A DNA stretch of 64,000 nt from JAWWPG01 sp963820035 (GTDB lineage: Bacteria; Actinomycetota; Actinomycetes; Propionibacteriales; Nocardioidaceae). Position numbers and translations under genes: made by a program. The DNA lies in the NCBI GenBank assembly GCA_963820035.1, contig CAWFYK010000008.1, forward strand, positions 36,582 to 100,581. The letters are read 5' to 3'. Below the pieces are notes generated by a model. It made no database searches, was not told the origin of the DNA, and saw nothing but the letters and a program-made list of their open reading frames with translations. How positions within the stretch are numbered: the stretch's first letter is position 1; every line of letters starts with the position of its first letter. Shown in pieces: positions 18,497 to 26,838 of the stretch.

Positions 18497-19569
18497 CTCG
18501 CTGGCTGCAGGGACGTGGTCACCGAGTCGATGACCGTGCGGCAGGTGCGCTCCAGCCGACCGTGCCCGAGCGGCCCCAGTCCGTCGTTGACGGCCCGGGC
18601 GATCCCTCGCTGGGTCCGCATCGCGCCCGCCAATGGCAGGCCGAGCGTCTCGGCGACCGTGGATGCAGTCAGGTCGGCTGCCGGGAGCGCCCGGACGACC
18701 AGCCTGATGTCGGCGCAGAGCCGCCGGAGGTCGGCGACCATCCCACGCGCGCTCGCGACGCCCCGCACGTCCGACGTCGCCACCATGACGAGCACATCAG
18801 CACGAAGCAGCGCCTCGGACGCAGCGTCGTCGAGCCACCGTGGCAGGTCGACGACGACCACGTCGGAGCATCTCTGCGCGGCGCTGACCATGGCGCGCAT
18901 GGTCGGCGGGTCGGGCTGCTGCGCCTCCGCACGGTCCCAGGACAGCACGGCGAGTGCTCCCACGCTGGGCAGCGCGGCCCGGAATGCCGGGGCGCTGACC
19001 CGACCATGCGCAGCCGCCACGTCCGGCCAACGCAGCCCCGGACTGTCCTCGCATCCGACGGCGAGCTCGACGCCTCCTCCACGCGGATCCGCGTCGACCA
19101 ACAACGAGCGGAGGCCCGCCTTCGCGGCCGTCATGGCAAGCCCGGCGGCCAGCGTCGACGAACCGGCTCCGCCGCAGCCGCCGATGACTCCCACGGTGGC
19201 AGCGTTGGCGGCCCCATCGGCGAGGTCACTCAGCCTCTCGATCAACCTGCCCTGGCCGCCGGGGAGGAGCGCCACGTCATCAGCGCGCAGCTCGACCGCG
19301 AGCGGCCACAGTGGAGCTGGATCGCGAGCCTGTGAGACGAGCACCACATGATCGCGGCGGGCGAGCCCGAGGCGAGCAACGGCGGCGGCCTGATCGTCAC
19401 CCACCAGCACCGCGGAGGCCCGGGTCCACGGCTGTCGGGCTCGCACCGCCTCCCCGAGCACGTCAGGGGTGACGCTCGCCGCCGCGCAGAGGCGCAGTAG
19501 CTGGTCGAGCAGGTCCTGGTCGACGGTGAGGATCAGCGGGCGCGCGACTGCGTTCGAGACGGTCTCCAT
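18493..19569 (-). CDS. CpaE/Ssd-like MinD-family protein, first gene of the tad operon
   Basis: 358 residues. A receiver-like N-terminal domain is followed by a ParA/MinD fold with a loosened P-loop, GVIGGCGGAGSSTLAAGLA, and LLVDADPRGGG. The nucleotide loop has GAGSST instead of the canonical GKGGVGKT, as in actinobacterial Ssd proteins. CpaE proteins position the pilus machine, while mycobacterial Ssd (Rv3660c) affects septum formation. The ATG at 19569 is the only start that fits the family. The 490 bases upstream hold the 6C RNA and promoter sequence. Confidence 0.88.
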   Translation of the reverse strand: METVSNAVARPLILTVDQDLLDQLLRLCAAASVTPDVLGEAVRARQPWTRASAVLVGDDQAAAVARLGLARRDHVVLVSQARDPAPLWPLAVELRADDVALLPGGQGRLIERLSDLADGAANAATVGVIGGCGGAGSSTLAAGLAMTAAKAGLRSLLVDADPRGGGVELAVGCEDSPGLRWPDVAAAHGRVSAPAFRAALPSVGALAVLSWDRAEAQQPDPPTMRAMVSAAQRCSDVVVVDLPRWLDDAASEALLRADVLVMVATSDVRGVASARGMVADLRRLCADIRLVVRALPAADLTASTVAETLGLPLAGAMRTQRGIARAVNDGLGPLGHGRLERTCRTVIDSVTTSLQPAR

Positions 19570-19711
19570 CGTCCCAGCGTGCCGCCGCCGCGCCACCGCA
19601 GCTGGTGCGGACGCCGCTCCTGTGGACGGGCCCAAGAGGCGTCGTGGGCTGTGGATGATGGGAGCTGACCACACCTGCGCCGGGTTCCCCGCTGGCCTCG
19701 ATCGCGCCCGA

Positions 19712-19830
19712 GAAATGCGGCAGCCCCCAGTGGGGGGGTTACCAGGGGCTGCCTCAGGCCGATCGGTCCCGGGGGGGTGGGACCTAGGCCCTTCTATATC
19801 CAGCGGCGGGGGGATGCCACTGGAGTTTGT
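19712..19830 (-). ncRNA. 6C RNA with three cytosine-loop hairpins
   Basis: On the minus strand three hairpins follow one another. The first pairs CCAGTGGC with GCCGCTGG around ATCCCCCC (19800-19823). The second pairs GGTCCC with GGGACC around ACCCCCCC (19765-19784). The third pairs GGCAGCCCC with GGGGCTGCC around a loop containing seven Cs (19719-19753). Hairpins with six or more loop Cs define the actinobacterial 6C RNA. In M. tuberculosis the 6C RNA (B11) also lies between the ssd and HAD genes. The extent is set by the hairpins, not by mapped ends. The rest of 19570-20059 shows an imperfect palindrome near 19872-19891 but no gene. Confidence 0.88.
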
Positions 19831-20023
19831 GGAGACATCATGCCTCATCGTGTCTGCTTGGCTGACGTCCTAGGGATACCGTACCCCTAAGACCCCCGCC
19901 TTGCGCAACCCTTGCGAGAACTTGGATATTTATTTATCGCAAAATGACGTCCAACGAGCAAGAACAGGCGGAGGCGGCTCAGGCCCGACCGGACATTGTG
20001 GGTGGGGAAGCGAACGAAACGCA

Positions 20024-20033
20024 AGAATATTCT
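20024..20033. promoter_or_regulatory. AT-rich palindrome and possible -10 before the HAD gene
   Basis: AGAATATTCT is a perfect 10-base palindrome in unusually AT-rich sequence 27 bases before the HAD gene start. TATTCT within it could act as a -10 element. No -35 box is clear. Confidence 0.35.
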
Positions 20034-20059
20034 GTCAAACCGCGGAAAGTGAGGATGAC

Positions 20060-20863
20060 GTGCCCGTAGAGGCGGGTCGAGCCGCCGCTTTCTTCGACCT
20101 GGACAAAACGATCATCGCCACGTCGAGCACGCTGGCATTCAGCCGACCTTTCTTCGACGGCGGACTGATCTCGCGAAAATCTGTGATCCGCAGCATGTAT
20201 GCCCAGTTCGTCTATCTGGTCGCCGGCGCCGACCACGACCAGATGGAGCGGATGCGCCACTACCTGACCAGCCTCACGAGCGGCTGGGAGATCGAGACCG
20301 TCCGGCAGATCGTGGCCGACACCCTGCATGCGGTCGTCACCCCACTCGTCTACGCCGAGGCTCTCGAGCTGATCCGGGAGCACCAGCGGCTCGGCCGCGA
20401 CGTGGTCATCGTGTCGACGTCCGGATCGGACGTCGTCGAGCCGATCGCCGAGCTGCTCGGCATCGAGACGGTGATCGCCACCCGCTTGTCCGAGAACGAC
20501 GGGCGCTACACCGGCGAGATGGCGTTCTACGCCTACGGCGACAACAAGGCCGCGGCGATGCGAGAGCTGGCCGCGCGCGAGGGCTACGACCTGGCCGCCT
20601 GCTTCGCCTACAGCGACTCCGCCACAGACCTGCCCATGTTGAGTGCCGTCGGACACCCGCACGCCGTCAACCCGGACAAGGTGCTGCGCAAGGCAGCCGT
20701 CGAGAACGGCTGGCCGGTGCTGGACTTCAGCAAGCCCACCGCGCCGCGCACCGGTCGCACCCGACAGGCTCGGCGGGCCACCTTCGCGGTCGTGGCCATG
20801 GGCGCCGGCGCGGCCGCGGCCGGCGCCGTCGCCGTCGTGAGCCGCCGTTCGCCGCGCCACTAG
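20060..20863 (+). CDS. HAD-superfamily (IB) phosphatase with C-terminal membrane anchor
   Basis: 267 residues. All HAD motifs are visible: FFDLDKTIIATS (nucleophile aspartate), VIVSTSGS (motif II), DNKAAAM (motif III lysine) and FAYSDSATDLPML (motif IV). It is related to SerB-type phosphatases and matches Rv3661 by gene order. The last 25 residues (TFAVVAMGAGAAAAGAVAVV) look like a tail anchor. The GTG at 20060 is chosen because GAGG precedes it and the phosphatase fold starts at once; the frame is open to 19901. Substrate unknown. Confidence 0.85.
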   Translation: MPVEAGRAAAFFDLDKTIIATSSTLAFSRPFFDGGLISRKSVIRSMYAQFVYLVAGADHDQMERMRHYLTSLTSGWEIETVRQIVADTLHAVVTPLVYAEALELIREHQRLGRDVVIVSTSGSDVVEPIAELLGIETVIATRLSENDGRYTGEMAFYAYGDNKAAAMRELAAREGYDLAACFAYSDSATDLPMLSAVGHPHAVNPDKVLRKAAVENGWPVLDFSKPTAPRTGRTRQARRATFAVVAMGAGAAAAGAVAVVSRRSPRH

Positions 20864-20919
20864 GTCGAGGTGACTCGCGGGTAGCCCTTCCCACGCGGTC
20901 AGAAACGGCGTAGACATAC

Positions 20920-21095
20920 ATCAACAACTCAAGACCCGCACAGGAGCTTGGTACCCACGCGGCGACCTACCCTTCCGAATAGGGCAGTCGCCCCGGGACG
21001 TGAGCCCGGGCCGACGATCATCGAGTGCACGCCTGGTAACCCTGCCTTCTGTGCCAGCGGACGGCGCCTTCTTCTCGGAGGCGCCGTTCGCACGT
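20920..21095 (+). ncRNA. Candidate structured RNA at the Ms1 (MTS2823) position
   Basis: The 272-base gap between two convergent genes has no coding signal but has strong secondary structure. GGCGAC pairs with GTCGCC around an inner ACCCT/AGGG stem (about 20957-20988). CCCGGG pairs with CCCGGG around ACGTGAG just after it. ACGGCGCC pairs with GGCGCCGT at 21061-21087, a possible terminator. In mycobacteria the RNA-polymerase-binding RNA Ms1/MTS2823 occupies exactly this gap between the HAD gene and the Rv3662c homologue. The assignment is by synteny and structure. Ends and strand are estimates. Confidence 0.45.
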
Positions 21096-21135
21096 CCGCG
21101 GCCCCTCTCCCACAGATGGTCCGGCCGGCCATGGC

Positions 21136-21879
21136 TCAACCGGAGTCGGTCTCGCGCAGGGGGGACGCAGCAACTCCCTCGGTGACCGCCGCGGCGGCGT
21201 GCAGCAGCCAGCCCCGTTTGCCGACGGGGCCGCCGGACTCGTAGCCGGTCAGGGCCTCTCGATACCCGGACTGCAGGACCAGATGGCCGGCCTCGGGCAC
21301 CGTCACCGAGACCGGGTCCACGCCCCGGCTGACGAGGAGCAGCCGTTCGAGTGCACGAGCGACCAAGCCGTTCCCATAGCCGAACGGCTGGTGCGTGATC
21401 ACCCGAGCATGCGCGAGTGCAGCCACCGCGATGGCGGGGGCCGTCGTCGGTGCCAGCAACAAGGCCGCGAGCTCCCGCAGGACGGCGGCCGCATCCGGAT
21501 CCGAGCGCGGCCGGCCAAGCTCCTCGTCGGGGGCGGAGCCCGCCGCGACGAGAGCATGCATCCGCGCCAGCGCCTGCAGGGGTGACCGTGCGACGACGGG
21601 GGCCAGCCGCAGCAACCCGGCATACAGCCGGAGGGCGCCGTCCGACGTCTCGTCTCCGCCACCGGCCCGGACCTCCTCGAGGGTGGCCGCGCTGCCGGCG
21701 AGCTGCGCCGACGCCACCGCACCCACGAGCAGCGACTCAGACGTGAGGGCTGGCGACGTACGACGCATCCCCCGGTCACGGAGCAGGACGTCGACACCGT
21801 CCCGGGCCGCGGCCAGGGCAGACGGGACTCCCTCGAGGCGTGCGGCCGCGCCGAACGGGTCGTCGTCAGGGTCGGCCAC
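21136..21879 (-). CDS. Uncharacterised Fic-like protein (Rv3662c position)
   Basis: 247 residues, mostly helical by composition. Residues around 185-205 read ITHQPFGYGNGLVARALERLL, which resembles the Fic signature HPFx(D/E)GNGRxxR. The usual histidine is displaced by one residue and the acidic residue and first arginine are absent. Fic proteins transfer AMP or other groups to proteins; with this motif activity is doubtful. The GTG at 21879 gives VADPDDDPFG, and the frame is open to 21912. In M. tuberculosis the homologous position holds a protein of unknown function. Confidence 0.7.
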   Translation of the reverse strand: MADPDDDPFGAAARLEGVPSALAAARDGVDVLLRDRGMRRTSPALTSESLLVGAVASAQLAGSAATLEEVRAGGGDETSDGALRLYAGLLRLAPVVARSPLQALARMHALVAAGSAPDEELGRPRSDPDAAAVLRELAALLLAPTTAPAIAVAALAHARVITHQPFGYGNGLVARALERLLLVSRGVDPVSVTVPEAGHLVLQSGYREALTGYESGGPVGKRGWLLHAAAAVTEGVAASPLRETDSG

Positions 21880-21999
21880 TCGGCCAGCGTAGGGGTGAGC
21901 CGCGAACCGCAACAGGTGCCGTCGAGGGCGACGGGAGCGGCAGCCCGCCGCGACGGCGCGAGGGAGGCGCCGGGTCTGGGTGGACTAGTCTCGATCATC

Positions 22000-22791
22000 A
22001 TGGATCCGGTCGAGGTGCGAACCCGCGCAGCCAGCTTCGGCGCAGTGGCTCGCGAGTATGCCGAGCACCGCCCCGACTACCCGGTCGACGCGGTCGCCTG
22101 GCTCGCCGGCCCGGCTCCCGCCAAGGTCCTGGAGCTCGGGTCCGGCACCGGCAAGCTCACCGGAAGACTGCTCGCGCTCGGGCACCAGGTCGTCGCGACG
22201 GACCCGCTGCCGGCGATGCTGGCCGAGCTCCGCGAGGCCGCCCCCGCCGCGCACTCAGCCGCCGCCCGCGCCGAAAGCATCCCACTCGCGCGAGGAGCCG
22301 TGGACGTCGTGGTGACGGCACAGGCCTTCCACTGGTTCGATGCCGAACGCGCGCTCCCGGAGATCGCGCGGGTGCTGCGCCCCGGCGGAACGCTGTCGCT
22401 GGTGTGGAACACCGGTGATCTCAAGGTGCCGTGGGTGCGCAAGGTGCTGAGCCTGATCCAGCTCGGCGAGGACGACATCAGCGACCCCCTCGCCGACTCC
22501 GACCTCTTCTCGACCCGCGAGCGGCGGGTCTTCCGCCACTGGCAGCGTTTCGACCGGGAGTCACTGCTCGGCTTCATCTCCTCCAACTCGGCGGTGGCCG
22601 TGATGTCGTCGGACGAGCGGGAGTCGTTGCTCGCCGAAGTGGGTGCCATCTACGACAGTTACGGACGGGGCCACGACGGGATGCGGATGCCGTGGATGGC
22701 GCAGTGCTTCAGGGCCACCGTGACGGGGTTGGTCAACCGCGTCTACGACTTCCCCGACCCCGACGACGGTCTGCTCATCGACTTCAGCTGA
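22000..22791 (+). CDS. Class I SAM-dependent methyltransferase
   Basis: 263 residues. Motif I VLELGSGTGKLTGRLL binds S-adenosylmethionine. VVATDPLPAML and VDVVVTAQAFHWFD follow in the expected order, then VLRPGGTLSLVWN. It is a methyltransferase-11-type small-molecule enzyme, substrate unknown. The ATG at 22000 begins shortly before the conserved SFGAVAREYAEHRPDYP. Divergent from the Fic-like gene. Confidence 0.9.
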   Translation: MDPVEVRTRAASFGAVAREYAEHRPDYPVDAVAWLAGPAPAKVLELGSGTGKLTGRLLALGHQVVATDPLPAMLAELREAAPAAHSAAARAESIPLARGAVDVVVTAQAFHWFDAERALPEIARVLRPGGTLSLVWNTGDLKVPWVRKVLSLIQLGEDDISDPLADSDLFSTRERRVFRHWQRFDRESLLGFISSNSAVAVMSSDERESLLAEVGAIYDSYGRGHDGMRMPWMAQCFRATVTGLVNRVYDFPDPDDGLLIDFS

Positions 22792-22952
22792 CGGCGAGAC
22801 CCGAGCCTGACCCCCCGTTCGGGGGCGGAACCTGGGCCTCGCGCCGTCACCGGACATCCGCGTCGATCGCGATCCAGCGAAGAGGCGCAACCTCCCCTAC
22901 TGTGAGAAATGGTCCGGCACCCGGTCCGACATACCAGCACAGAGGAGTCGTC

Positions 22953-23567
22953 ATGTCCCAGACCTCGCAGACGCCCGACACTCAGGGCCACGCCCCCGGC
23001 GAACATATCGCCGACCCGGCCCCTCTGGGCTTGGCCGCCTTCGCCCTCACCACGTTCGTCCTCAGCGTCGCGAACACCAACATCGTCGACATCAGTGCGA
23101 CGCCTGTCGTCTTCGGGTTGGCGCTGGCGTACGGCGGCATCGGCCAGTTCGCAGCCGGCATCTGGGAGTTCGCCAAGGGCAACACGTTCGGCTCCACGGC
23201 CTTCTGCTCCTACGGCGCGTTCTGGATCTCGTACTGGTACCTGACCGGCCACACCGACCTCAGCGGTCTCTCCGCCAACAGCGAAGCCGACGGCGTCGGG
23301 CTCTTCCTCCTCGCCTGGGCGATCTTCACGCTCTACATGACCGTCGCCGCCACCCGGGTGAGCCTCGCCGTGCTCGCGGTCTTCGCCCTGCTGACCCTGA
23401 CGTTCCTCGTCCTCGCCATCGGCAACTTCAACAGTGCCAACGAGAACTGGATCAGGCTGGGCGGCTGGCTGGGCATCCTGACCGCGATCGCGGCCTGGTA
23501 CGCGTCGTTCGCTGCGGTCACCAACTTCACATTCAAGCGGACCGTCCTGCCGACGTTCCCGCGCTGA
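22953..23567 (+). CDS. satP: Acetate uptake transporter (GPR1/FUN34/SatP family)
   Basis: 204 residues with six hydrophobic segments. The family motif appears as NPxG-like PAPLGLAAFALTTFVLS at the start of helix 1, and YGGIGQFAAGIWEFAKGNTF and SYGAFWISYWY are highly characteristic. The family imports acetate and succinate with protons. AGAGGAG precedes the ATG at 22953. TACTGT near 22899 is a possible -10 box. The acetyl-CoA synthetase gene follows in the same direction, making an acetate uptake and activation module. Confidence 0.93.
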   Translation: MSQTSQTPDTQGHAPGEHIADPAPLGLAAFALTTFVLSVANTNIVDISATPVVFGLALAYGGIGQFAAGIWEFAKGNTFGSTAFCSYGAFWISYWYLTGHTDLSGLSANSEADGVGLFLLAWAIFTLYMTVAATRVSLAVLAVFALLTLTFLVLAIGNFNSANENWIRLGGWLGILTAIAAWYASFAAVTNFTFKRTVLPTFPR

Positions 23568-23701
23568 CCGGCACCGACGCGGACATCGCCCTTCGCCCTT
23601 CTCCTTGCGAAGTGGCGGTCTGACTGGTGGAGTGTGAAGGGGGACGGTGCCCCCGTCCGAAGCGCGCCGCGACAGCATCCATCCCTGGATCGGAGAGAGT
23701 G

Positions 23702-25666
23702 ATGACCACCAACCCTTCCCTGTCGAACCTGCTCCACGAGGTACGACACTTCGACCCACCTGAGGAGCTGGCCGAGCACGCCAACGTCACGGCCGATGCG
23801 TACGACGAGGCCGCCGACGACCGGCTCGCATTCTGGGCCAAGCAGGCCGAGCGCATCTCCTGGGCCGAGCCGTTCACCGAGGTGCTCGACTGGAGCAACC
23901 CGCCGTTCGCGAAGTGGTTCGTCGGCGGCAAGCTCAACGCCGCCTACAACTGCCTCGACCGTCATCTCGAAGCAGGCAAGGGCGACAAGGTCGCGTTCCA
24001 CTTCGAGGGCGAGCCTGGTGACACCAGGACCATCACCTACGCCGACCTGCACAAGGAGGTCTGTCAGGCAGCCAACGCCCTGACCGAGCTCGGGCTCGAG
24101 GCGGGCGACCGGGTCGCGATCTACCTGCCGATGATCCCGGAGACCGTCGTGGCGATGCTGGCGTGCGCCAGGATCGGTGCTCCGCACACGGTTGTCTTCG
24201 GTGGGTTCTCGTCCCAGGCACTCGAGGACCGCATCCAGGACTGCGACGCCCGGATCGTGATCACGGCCGATGGCGGCTACCGGCGTGGCGCGCCCGCCTC
24301 GCTCAAGCCGGCCGTCGATGTCGCGCTCGAGAAGTGTCCCGACGTGCGCAACGTGCTCGTAGTCCGTCGTACCGGGCAGGACGTCGAATGGACCGACGGA
24401 CGCGACCTGTGGTGGCACGACTTCGTCGGCAAGCAGAGCGCGGAGCACACCTGCGAGGCGTTCGACGCCGAGCACCCCCTCTATGTGATGTACACCAGTG
24501 GCACCACCGGCAAGCCGAAGGGCATCCTGCACACCACGGGTGGCTACATGGTGGGCACGTCCTACACCCATTGGGCGATCTTCGACCTGAAAGCCGACTC
24601 GGACGTCTACTGGACCGCGGCCGACATCGGCTGGGTCACCGGCCACTCCTACATCGTCTACGGTCCGCTCGCCAACGGCACGACGTCGGTGATGTATGAG
24701 GGCACTCCCGACACCCCGCACAAGGGCCGCTGGTGGGAGATCATCCAGAAATACAAGGTCAACATCCTCTACTGCGCGCCTACCGCGATCCGCACCTTCA
24801 TGAAGTGGGGCGCTGAGGTGCCCGCCGAGTTCGACATGTCCAGCCTGCGCGTGATCGGCTCGGTCGGTGAGCCGATCAACCCCGAGGCCTACATGTGGTA
24901 TCGCAAGGAGATCGGCGGCGACCGCTGCCCGGTCGTGGACACCTGGTGGCAGACCGAGACGGGCATGATCATGATCAGCCCACTGCCCGGCGTGACGTCG
25001 GGCAAGCCCGGCTCCGCGATGAAGGCGATCCCGGGGATCTCGGCACTGGTCGTCGACGACGCCGGTGAGGCCGTCGAGAAGGGCTCCGGCGGCTATCTGG
25101 TGCTCACCGAGCCGTGGCCGTCGATGCTGCGCACCATCTGGGGAGACGACCAGCGCTACAAGGACACCTACTGGTCGCGCTTCCCCGGCGTCTACTTCGC
25201 AGGTGACGGCGCCAAGCTCGACGAGGAGGGCGACGTCTGGCTGCTCGGGCGGGTCGACGACGTCATGAACATCTCGGGGCACCGGCTGTCCACGACGGAG
25301 ATCGAGTCCGCCCTTGTCTCACACCCGAAGGTCGCCGAGGCCGCCGTGGTCGGAGCGAACGACGACATGACCGGCCAGGCCGTGGTCGCGTTCGTCATCC
25401 TTCGGGAGAGCGCGGGCGACGGCGGCGCAGATGTGGTGAAGGAACTGCGCGACCATGTCGCCAAGGAGATCGGCGCGATCGCCAAACCGAAGTCGATCAT
25501 GGTCGTTCCCGAGCTGCCGAAGACCCGGTCCGGCAAGATCATGAGACGGCTGCTGCGGGACGTCGCCGAGAACCGCCCGGCGGGCGACTCGACGACGCTC
25601 GCGGACTCCTCCGTGATGGACTTGATCGAGTCGAACCTCGCCAAGGCCAAGACGGACGACGACTGA
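23702..25666 (+). CDS. acs: Acetyl-CoA synthetase
   Basis: 654 residues, the normal length. It makes acetyl-CoA from acetate, ATP and CoA through acetyl-AMP. The AMP-binding loop is YTSGTTGKPKGIL, the core motif is DTWWQTETG, the hinge region is LLGRVDDVMNISGHRLS, and the C-terminal PKTRSGKIMRR contains Lys612, the lysine acetylated to switch off the family. GGAGAGAG precedes the ATG at 23702. Lies 134 bases after satP. Confidence 0.97.
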   Translation: MTTNPSLSNLLHEVRHFDPPEELAEHANVTADAYDEAADDRLAFWAKQAERISWAEPFTEVLDWSNPPFAKWFVGGKLNAAYNCLDRHLEAGKGDKVAFHFEGEPGDTRTITYADLHKEVCQAANALTELGLEAGDRVAIYLPMIPETVVAMLACARIGAPHTVVFGGFSSQALEDRIQDCDARIVITADGGYRRGAPASLKPAVDVALEKCPDVRNVLVVRRTGQDVEWTDGRDLWWHDFVGKQSAEHTCEAFDAEHPLYVMYTSGTTGKPKGILHTTGGYMVGTSYTHWAIFDLKADSDVYWTAADIGWVTGHSYIVYGPLANGTTSVMYEGTPDTPHKGRWWEIIQKYKVNILYCAPTAIRTFMKWGAEVPAEFDMSSLRVIGSVGEPINPEAYMWYRKEIGGDRCPVVDTWWQTETGMIMISPLPGVTSGKPGSAMKAIPGISALVVDDAGEAVEKGSGGYLVLTEPWPSMLRTIWGDDQRYKDTYWSRFPGVYFAGDGAKLDEEGDVWLLGRVDDVMNISGHRLSTTEIESALVSHPKVAEAAVVGANDDMTGQAVVAFVILRESAGDGGADVVKELRDHVAKEIGAIAKPKSIMVVPELPKTRSGKIMRRLLRDVAENRPAGDSTTLADSSVMDLIESNLAKAKTDDD

Positions 25667-25690
25667 GCGGCCGTCGTCTGGTGGTTCGGG

Positions 25691-26149
25691 TCAGACGTGC
25701 TCGATCGTCGGTTCGAGGGTCACCTTCGCCGTCAGGGTGTTGGCGACGTAGCACTCCTCGTGCCCCTGCTCGACCATCCGGCGTAGTTGCTCGTCGTCGG
25801 CCTCCGATGCGACCTGGATCCGCGGGCGCAGGATGATCTCGGTGATCCGCATCGGGCCGCGCTGGACCGGCATCAACGCCTCCGCGTCGTCCTGGTAGCC
25901 GACCACGTCGACTCCCGCACGGGCCGCCACGGCGAGGAACGACAGCAGCTGACACGAGCTCGCCGCGGCCAGCAGCAGCTGCTCCGGGTTGAGCAGGTCC
26001 GGGTCGCCGCGAAACGCCTGGTCGGCGCTCACGCGCAGCCCGTCCTGCGCGGCGGTCTCCACCTGATGCTCCCGTGGGTACGACGCGTAGCCCGCCTTCG
26101 TCGTACCCTCCCAGACCAGATGTGACTCGTAGCGATGGGTGTGCGGCAT
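25691..26149 (-). CDS. OsmC-family peroxidase-like protein
   Basis: 152 residues. Typical OsmC/Ohr fold with NPEQLLLAAASSCQLLSFLAVA, which holds the second conserved cysteine, and GHEECYVANTLTAKVTLEP in the C-terminal half. The family reduces organic hydroperoxides. In place of the classical first cysteine near residue 50 the sequence is less clear, so it is safer to call it OsmC-like. AAGGAGG before the ATG at 26149 fixes the start. Convergent with acs. Confidence 0.9.
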   Translation of the reverse strand: MPHTHRYESHLVWEGTTKAGYASYPREHQVETAAQDGLRVSADQAFRGDPDLLNPEQLLLAAASSCQLLSFLAVAARAGVDVVGYQDDAEALMPVQRGPMRITEIILRPRIQVASEADDEQLRRMVEQGHEECYVANTLTAKVTLEPTIEHV

Positions 26150-26337
26150 GCTGCCTCCTTGTCGTCGTGACTTTCGTCGATGGTTGCGCCGCTCGGCTGT
26201 TTCCGGATCCCCGGCGTCCCCGCCGAGAGCGTGCAGGTCTGGTTCCAGGAGACGCCGCCCGACAGCTGGAGGCAAGGAGGCGACCTGACCAGCGACAGGT
26301 AGCACACCACCCTCGGCCCTGCTGCCAGGATGGGGCC

Positions 26338-26838
26338 ATGCTGCTCACGCCGATGTGCCTGTGCTTCCTGGTGCGCCGGCACTCGGGTCACGCCGAGGTG
26401 CTGCTCGGCCGCAAGAAGCGCGGGCTGGGTGCCGGGAACCTCGTCGGCCTCGGCGGCAAGGTCGAGGTCGGCGAGAGCGCCGCTGCGGCCGCTATCCGCG
26501 AGGTCGCCGAAGAGTCCGGCGTGATCGTCGCTCCGGCCCAGCTTCACGAACGCGCCTCGATCGGCTTCCGGTTCCCGACCAGGCCGAGCTGGGACCAGTT
26601 CGCCACCGTCTTCGTCACGGAATGCTGGGCGGGCGATCCTGTCGAGACGGTGGAGATCGCCCCGGACTGGTATGAGGTCGCCGCGATCCCGTTCGACGAG
26701 ATGTGGGCCGACGCGCGGCACTGGCTGCCCGAGGTGCTGGCCGGACGCACGGTGACGGGTCGCTTCACGTTCCGCGACGACCTCGCGACCCTCGCCACCA
26801 TCGACGTCCGCCTCGACGAGACGCCACGGCCCGCATGA
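26338..26838 (+). CDS. Nudix hydrolase of the MutT/8-oxo-dGTP type
   Basis: 166 residues. The Nudix box reads GKVEVGESAAAAAIREVAEE and ends SGV. KKRGLGAGNLVGLGGKVE resembles the 8-oxo-dGTPase (MTH1-like) subgroup, which would sanitise oxidised nucleotides. Substrate is not certain from sequence. The ATG is at 26338 and the stop overlaps the nhaA start as ATGA. Confidence 0.88.
   Translation: MLLTPMCLCFLVRRHSGHAEVLLGRKKRGLGAGNLVGLGGKVEVGESAAAAAIREVAEESGVIVAPAQLHERASIGFRFPTRPSWDQFATVFVTECWAGDPVETVEIAPDWYEVAAIPFDEMWADARHWLPEVLAGRTVTGRFTFRDDLATLATIDVRLDETPRPA

Noticed and set aside
17183..19351. 722-codon plus-strand frame opposite the tad genes
   Set aside because: Antisense to four genes with clear motifs and coupled overlaps.
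20940..21030. Riboswitch (cyclic-di-AMP type) because of the GACGTGAGCCCGG hairpin
   Set aside because: No gene lies downstream in sense on the same strand; an independent RNA or terminators fit better.
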